Of a DNA stretch of 64,000 nt, positions 58,011 through 64,000 are shown in pieces. The translations under genes and the position numbers were made by a program. This DNA is from Typhlomys cinereus. Taxonomy: Eukaryota > Chordata > Mammalia > Rodentia > Platacanthomyidae. Every line of letters starts with the position of its first letter. Within the stretch, counting starts at the first letter, position 1. The stretch lies in the NCBI GenBank assembly GCA_023101885.1, contig JALPQD010000241.1, positions 1,323,001 to 1,387,000 on the forward strand, written 5' to 3'. Below the pieces are notes generated by a model. The model had not been told where the DNA came from, did not search any database, and saw only the letters and a list, made by a program, of their open reading frames with translations.

Positions 58011-58329
58011 GACGAAGAAAAAGCTAAATGTGTCTAAATGTCCTAACATAGGAACAAGACATGAACTCCATACCAATTTGATCCAAGTGGTACTAGGAAC
58101 TCTGGCTTAACCCTTTGTCTAAGAACAGTGTGATTTCTGGTCTCTCTGGCCCTGTTATGAACAACCTAGATTAAACCATTTATCCCAAGAATCATCCTCA
58201 AAAAGTCTCATCTAAAAAAAACACTTACAAAAAAATCTAGTTGCTCTGTCTTCCCAATGAGTCCTGCATTCTAGTTCCTTCCTCCTTGCTCCCTTCTGTT
58301 CAGTGTGGCTTCTGTTTCTTGTCTTGATC
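58011..58329. other. Unique sequence
   Basis: No gene recognised. Confidence 0.35.
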
Positions 58330-58890
58330 CATCATTGCTGCATCAGCACAGCCACACCGTTCCTCTTCATGTATAAATCAAGCCGTATCACTCCTGTGCT
58401 TCAACCCATATCCAGCGCCTGGTTCCCTTTAGGGAACTTGAATCCTTATAGCAGCTACAACCACTTGTAGGAACTGACTCTCTCTCTCCCACCAACTTCC
58501 AGACTTGTTTCAATCATCACACTGTTCTCTATATAGGCTCCTGTCTTAAGACTTTTTTGGATGACTGTTTGCAATTTTTGTTTCAATTTTCTCTGCCAGA
58601 AATAGTCCTGCAACCCCCCACCCAAGAAGGGTACCATTGACAGAGACTTCTTTAACAGCTTCTCATAGCTTTAGAGAGCCCATGCTCTCCTGATACGCTC
58701 CATCTCCCAATCTATTAACTTTAGGAACATCTGACACCAGTTTATCCTTTTATGTGTTTACTCTCTTCATCCCTCCATTAGAATAAAAATGCCAAGAAAG
58801 AAGCAGAATCCACTTTCTACTCTGGCCACAGTCCAGAAAAAGGACTGCATGTACCAGGCACATGACAAATACACACTAAGTAAATGAATT
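58330..58890 (-). mobile_element. L2: L2 LINE 3' region, antisense
   Basis: 'aatcaagccgtatcactcct' and 'tgcttcaacccatatccagc', then 'tccctccattagaataaaaa', 'ggccacagtccagaaaaagg' and 'agtaaatgaattgaactaaa' give the antisense order of the L2 3' region. Confidence 0.65.
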
Positions 58891-59288
58891 GAACTAAAGT
58901 AATATCCTTTGTGAGTTTTTCTTCCTCAATTCCTTCTCAATCCTTTCTTCTCTAACTTTCTGCTTTCCTTAAGCAAGTGGGTAAAGCCCTCTAGTAATGC
59001 AAGTTAGTGTCTTAGATTCTACAGTGCATATGCAAATAACCCCATTTTCTTCAATATCCGGGCATGTGAAAAAAAACACACAAAATTGGGCAATAATTCA
59101 GTTTGCAACAAGTCTAGTATAAATCTGCAAAGTATAATAGAAATGAACACGGAAAGAATTGTTAATTTTTTAGATGACTGAAACAAGATTCCTGACATGG
59201 AAGGAAGCAAGGAGGATTCATTTGCTTTTCTCTCAGTTTCAGAGGGTTAGTCCACGATGGCAAGGAAAGCAGGGTGGGGCAGAACAGT
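58891..59288. other. Unique sequence
   Basis: No gene or repeat recognised. Confidence 0.4.
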
Positions 59289-59401
59289 AGGAAGAAAGAA
59301 AGAAGGAAAGAAAAGGAAGAAGGAAGGAAGGAAGGAAGGAAGGAAGGAAGGAAGGAAGGAAGGAAGGAAGGAAGGAAAGAAGAAGAAGAAGAAGAAAGAA
59401 A

Positions 59402-59438
<37 letters not shown>

Positions 59439-59658
59439 GAAAGAAAGAAGAAAGAGAGAGAGAGAAAGAGAGAAAGAAAAAAAGAGAAAAGAAGAAAAAG
59501 AGAAGAAAGAAAGAAGAGAAAGAGAAAGAGAGAGAGAAAAGAAAAGAGAGAAGAAAGAAAGAGAAAGAACGAAAGAGAAAGAGAAAAAAGACAAAAAAAG
59601 AAAGAAGAAAGAAAGAAAAGAAGAAAGAAAGAAGAAAGAAAGAAGAAGAAGAGAAAGG
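59289..59658. repeat. Long GA microsatellite block
   Basis: Purine-only from 59289 to 59569 (281 nt), then continuing to 59658 with single C at 59570 and 59592. It begins with GAAA, has a GGAA run (about 59328-59378), then GAA, GAAA and GA-rich segments. Large frames on both strands (up to about 200 codons) here are made only of K, E and R or of S, F and L and are not genes. Confidence 0.98.
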
Positions 59659-61415
59659 CATCCTCCTCCCTCCACCCCGCATCCTCCAGCCCTCTCCCTC
59701 ACCGAAGAAGACTATGCTTCCTGTTTCCCTGTTCCCAGGAGGTTTCCAGCCTACGAGGATCAAGGATGTGCTGGTCACACTCAGATCTTTCTTCCCATTT
59801 AATCCTTTGTGGAAATGGCCTCGAGCTTGTAGGTGTTCTTTATGACTCTCCTATGCATGCTCAATCTGATCCTAACACTCAAGGTTAATCATCCTTGGAT
59901 CATAGAAGCATTGGGAAAAAATGTTCCCTGGATTTCTGAATTAGCTATTTTGTGTGCCCACCTAATGTGTCAAAGATTTTATACATAGCATTCATTTTTG
60001 TGCTCATTTCCTGAACCTGGGAGAGCTTTCCAACCCCTTAAGAGGAGATCACATGAGGCACCTATATCCACTTAAACCAGTTCTATTGTACCCCAAGACT
60101 ATCCATAAATGGTCAAGTAGATGTCAGGGAATATTTACTTGGCCATGAGTTTCAAATGATCACTTGTTAAAATAGAGCTTATATAACAAGACCCATCTGT
60201 CTTAAGGCATTGGCCAGTCTGATACTCTCAGAACAATGCGACATCCCCAATAAGTCTCTCTACAAGAAGATAAGTGAGATAGTTTTGTGACCATCATCAA
60301 GAAGTCTAATAATGGGCAAAGTTTTGGTTGTTCTTCTCAACTTTGTATAAATCATTAGCTATAAGTGAGGAATGCCGAGCCTATCCAGAAATCCTCTCCT
60401 TTCATCATGCTTAAGCCAGAGTTGTAGGTAATAAAAATCACAATCAGATGTCAACTCACACACAACAGTTGTTATTCCAGACAAGTGTCTTGTTCCCATC
60501 TGCCTAAGAACTGAGGAAGATTATTCATTTAGCTCTAAATGAAATTTATTCTCTGAAGTTGTTTCAGTTGGATACTCTCATGCTTTATACTCCATAATAC
60601 GTTTATATTCTGTTCTACTTGAATCAGCAAAACCTCTGGGGCATCTCTTGCAAGTTACAGAGAGCGATGATTAGTAACTCAAAGCAGAAGCATGTTCAAG
60701 ACTGTCAGAAACAGAATCCATCTCCATAGAGCAGAATATAACTGTGAGGAAAGAGCCTGGAGATACAGCGGGAACCTCTGCTTGAGCGATGAGGACCTCT
60801 GTCCTGTGCAAAGCACACTCCTTTGCTGGTATCAAAGCTTGTGCCAGTCACCAAAACCTATTGTAATGCAGAAGGAGATGGTGCTTTAGCCTCTTCAAGG
60901 GATCCTATATTTTCTCAACCTTCCTTCCCACCAAACAGCAAGAGCATATCATGTTCTCTCTCTCCTCTCGGTGTCAATCCTTTCCAACCCACATGTGTGG
61001 AATTCTTATGATAGAAAAGAAAAGAATCATCAGTATATAAGGAAAGCTAACCTAGCCCAAGAAGTTAGAAGTATAATTAAGTATGAAACACATGCTTGCA
61101 TGAAGTCTGGGTTTGATCCCCAGAAAGGAAAATGTGATGGTAGGTAGCCTAGAAGTTAAATAAATTAGATAAATTCCCACAGGTAGCAACAGACTTAGAA
61201 GTTACATTTACCGTAAGTATTGTGGTCACACCCCCTATAACTTATAATAACCCTGCACTTTTTTTCTCCAGTGAAGCTTCTTAATCTTTCTGAAGCATCA
61301 TGCCTTTTCTTCATGTCAGCTGATAAGAATCTCCTTTGATCATTGATGTGTCCAGTGGGAAGTTACTCTAGTCCTCAATTCAAGGGTTTGTGTCTTTCAG
61401 AATTGTGGGAAAATC
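59659..61415. other. Unique sequence, no gene seen
   Basis: No repeat is clear. A scrap of SINE head may be present near 61100 ('gtctgggtttgatccccaga'). Confidence 0.4.
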
Positions 61416-61431
61416 TCAGCCAGGATACTTT
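61416..61431. repeat. Target-site duplication, left copy
   Basis: 'tcagccaggatacttt' matches 'tcagcctggatacttt' at 61721-61736 with one difference. Confidence 0.88.
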
Positions 61432-61720
61432 TTTTTTAATTTTTTTTTCTCTTCATACAAATGTAATAGGTACCCCTGTCCCCTCCTTCCCTCCACCCTC
61501 CCTGGACCTCCCTGTTCCCTCCTCCCTTTTCCCTTTCCTTTCCCCCCTCCCACCCTTTCTCCCAGTTCCCCTCCCCCCATCTCTGAAGGATCCTTTAATG
61601 TATATATCAAATTTTCCTCTGGGTCCTCCTCTCTGATGAGGAATACACCTCCTTATTACCTGTTTCCCTTTGCTTGGAAGATCATTTTCCATCCTTTTAC
61701 CATATGTTGATGACTTTGGT
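61432..61720 (-). mobile_element. L1: L1 copy with ORF2 joined to the 3' UTR (internal deletion)
   Basis: Minus orientation. The left end is a T-run, complement of the tail, then the complement of 'cctattacatttgtatgaag', the polypurine tract and 'tatacattaaaggatccttc', as in the 31.3-kb L1. The 5' end of the copy reads 'aaaaggatggaaaatgatct' then 'tccaagcaaagggaaacag', which belongs to the reverse transcriptase part of ORF2. The two parts lie in the same orientation with everything between them missing. 16-bp flanking duplications bound the whole unit, so it inserted in this form. Confidence 0.75.
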
Positions 61721-61736
61721 TCAGCCTGGATACTTT
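61721..61736. repeat. Target-site duplication, right copy
   Basis: Partner of 61416-61431. Confidence 0.88.
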
Positions 61737-61934
61737 TGATGCTCTCTCTACTTCTCACCATCTCCTCTTTTTCCAGAGCTCTCATTCCATCTTCCAGATC
61801 TTTCTTTTGGTGCCCAGCTCTTTTCTCCAGTTGTGAATTCTAAGTTATGGCCTCAAATGCTCCTTTAGTTTCCCTTTCAGACTCGACTGCATCAAATCTT
61901 CTGCTTTATTTGTCTACTGTGTCTACTTTTCTCA
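61737..61934 (-). mobile_element. L1: Possible old antisense L1 fragment
   Basis: Pyrimidine-rich text 'ccagagctctcattccatct' and 'ctcaaatgctcctttagttt' has the feel of old antisense L1 5' sequence, but the match is weak. Confidence 0.3.
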
Positions 61935-62150
61935 TGTACATGTGGGGGAGGTTGTAAGTGTGTAAGTGTACATGTGTGTGCAGGCATATATACAAGAGGA
62001 TACTTGAGTGTGCGTGCCTGCTTCTTTATTGCTTTGCTCTGGGGTTTCCCAGGTTCTACCTTCCAGGACCAAAATTGAAGGCCACCACCATTCTGTCAGA
62101 CTTTTTTATATGGTTATCTATGGATCTGATCCTCATCCCCTAATTTTCCA
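61935..62150 (-). mobile_element. Older copy of the B2-like SINE family, 5'-truncated
   Basis: TG-rich tail complement, then 'gctttgctctggggtttccc', 'aggttctaccttccaggacc' and 'aattgaaggccaccaccatt' follow the antisense order of the 40.9-kb copy. It fades out before the A and B boxes ('atctgatcctcatcccc'). Confidence 0.65.
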
Positions 62151-64000
62151 TATCTAAAAGATGTGTTGCTTTATTTTTCTTAAATACGAGAGTTAGCTTT
62201 TATAGCTACTTTTATTCTATCTTTATAATCTTTATTCCTTCTCTCCTTTGTCATTTCAAATGTACATAATACAAAGCATTTCTCAAATTGAACCTACCAT
62301 CTCACTAACAAAAGCTAATATTCTTGATTATTGTGACTTGTGGGTTTCCCTTGTGGTGCATTACTTCCTGTTGTTAGAAACACATTATCATTGTCACCTT
62401 CTCTGAAACAAGGGAATCCCAATGCAGTTTGGCTTTGAAAGGCTCACTAAAGAGTGTTTATGCAGTGCCCTTTTTGAAGTAGAAAACCAGTTTCACTAGT
62501 TCAGCTTACATTATCTACTTCATTCATACTAGGCTGGTACACACCTGTGCCGACTGCTTCAGTATCTCTCAGGGACGGTGATTTCCTTCTAATTTAAGTA
62601 CAGGGAAAGATCTTCCTTTTCCTTTCTTGGAACTTGAAGGCAGATTCTTCTCCTAGGACTTTCAAAACAAAGGCATTCCTACCAGCTTCAAGTCCTGTTT
62701 GTCCACCAGCCTCTGGCCTTGTCCTTATAGCACAAGAGCATATTGCTCTTCTCCACATATTCCTTCCTGGAAGCTAGGTCTGTTCTTGCATGCATGCCTC
62801 TCTCAGAAGCGCACCAATCTAGCAGAGTGGTTTTGGTTTACTTGTTTGTTTCTCTTCTAGCATCAGGCATCCTCATTTCTTTATGACTGGATATGTTTCC
62901 TTTTTGAATTGTGACATTTTGCAGTTTCATTTTGAAATAATGTCAGACTTAACGGAAGAGTTGCAATATTAGTTCTAAAGAATGCTGTGAACTTTTTACT
63001 TAGAATATTCTCAATCTCAGTGTTCTTGATCGCTCTTCCTTTCTCTTTCTGTTTCATTGGTAAGTTACAACATCCAACCTGATGGCTTCCACTAGAAAAA
63101 CCAAACCAAAATAACCATTAACTTTATCTTCCACGTTTAGGAGTCAGGAGCATCATGGTTAATATAGGAAATAAGGAAAAAGGTCTCAGCTCCATGCCTT
63201 GGATTTTTGACTCATTTTATCTTCAGACTAAGAGATGATCTTAAAAAGAAACAAGCTGGGATTTAAAACAAATATTTGCTCAAGCTCACATTGCTATAAG
63301 ATCCACATACCTAAGAAGCCAGGATGTTAAACCCCCTCCTTTCCTTTAAAACACACAGCCTGGAGGCCCTCAGAATGAGACACAACATATCCCACTTGAT
63401 AGTCAATGAGCCTCCTCAAATCCTAAGATTGGAGTGTAAATAAATTAGAATAGCTGTGCTTTTTCCAGCAGTAAGTAATTAGGCAAGTCGCACCTGCCTC
63501 GGGTTCATTTGTAGATACATTCTGCCTCCTTTCAGAGTTTTATACCTGTCTCTTTCAGCAATTAACAAACTCAGCTGAATTTTCTGTGACTCACCTCAAA
63601 ATGCCATCTGCTCCCAATGGTTTATGTATAGAAAAGCAGCTGACATTGTGAGGAAAACATAAGCAAGCGCTAAGTATACAAACACTTCTGGGGACATATG
63701 TTTAAGATTGATCCGCTCTCATGTGGCTTCCATCACTTCTTAAAAGGAATGAGCCAAAGCAAACCAGTTTCTGTTCACATTTGCATTCAGAACAGGATAT
63801 TTCTACATCCAAAGAATAAACTTTACTGTGTAAAAATGAGTCGGAGGCATTAAAACCTTTACTCCTAAGGTAAAGAGACCACTATAGGGGCAAAACTGTT
63901 ACCAAATAAGAACAGATAGCTCTAACTCTGTAAAAGGAAGTTCATGACCTTATGCCTCCTTTTATTCCCCCAGTTTTTTCCACTGACTTGCTCTATGTAC
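62151..64000. other. Unique sequence with a candidate conserved noncoding block
   Basis: No gene. The block at about 63360-63620 is non-repetitive and includes 'aagtaattaggcaagtcgca' and 'agcaattaacaaactcagct'. It is a candidate conserved element. T-rich text at 62160-62330 could be an old L1 piece. Confidence 0.35.

Noticed and set aside
59239..59888. Long open frames of 151-204 codons on both strands
   Set aside because: They run through the GA block and encode only K/E/R or S/F/L repeats; no start context or domain supports a gene.

Overview
The window is mammalian nuclear DNA, most likely from a myomorph rodent. It carries rodent B1, B4 and ID-type SINEs and L1 copies whose 3' untranslated regions resemble the rodent Lx type. 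It also has a younger B2-like, tRNA-derived SINE that differs from the mouse B2 I know. That combination would fit a dipodoid (jerboa or jumping-mouse relative), but the species is an inference. Older layers common to mammals (MIR, L2, Tigger, MaLR/ERVL-type LTRs, old L1) lie underneath.

I see no intact protein-coding gene, no rRNA, no functional tRNA gene and no CpG island. The window reads as an AT-rich intergenic or deep intronic stretch. The open reading frames I checked are short and are explained by repeats, by antisense of repeats, by microsatellites or by chance. The only coding remnants I recognise are broken L1 ORF2 pieces.

Layout: 0.5-4.2 kb holds three L1 3' ends, one of them inserted inside a B4 SINE. 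6.85-7.9 kb is a MaLR-type LTR fragment, an L1 3' end and a B1. 9.5 kb is a Tigger-like DNA transposon relic. 11.4-15.4 kb has B4, the young SINE, a (TC)28 tract, an LTR and a B1. 15.9-16.65 kb is an antisense L1 3' UTR. 18.5-20.8 kb has two young SINEs, one older SINE and a purine tract. 22.6-26.7 kb looks like an old antisense L1 interrupted by a SINE, followed by a B4 split by a full-length LTR and by another L1 3' end. 30.2-32.4 kb is the 3' 2.1 kb of an L1. 33.1-35 kb is a cluster of SINE, L1, SINE and B4. 35.9-38.3 kb is an old L1 ORF2 interrupted by two SINEs. 40.9-44.9 kb has isolated SINEs. 46.3-48.2 kb is an L1 with a SINE in its 3' UTR. 48.6-50.3 kb is an L2 and an antisense L1. 50.3-50.6 kb is a minisatellite with a period of about 21 bp. 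51.9-53.6 kb is a solo LTR, a B4 and a young SINE. 55.5-57.6 kb is an old L1 5' part with insertions. 57.7-58.9 kb is an ERVL-type LTR and an L2. 59.3-59.66 kb is a very long GA tract. 61.4-62.2 kb is an internally deleted L1 copy and an old SINE.

Most interesting: the coherent B2-like SINE family with two age classes and clear target-site duplications; the 21-bp minisatellite carrying repeated RGGTCA motifs; a 281-nt pure purine run; an L1 copy joining ORF2 directly to the 3' UTR; an unidentified ~320-bp segment containing an exon-like 46-codon block; a 329-bp segment between 16-bp direct repeats but lacking a poly-A tail; and several unique AT-rich stretches that look like candidate conserved noncoding elements. 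All family calls come from reading the sequence and remembered consensus features; no database search was run.
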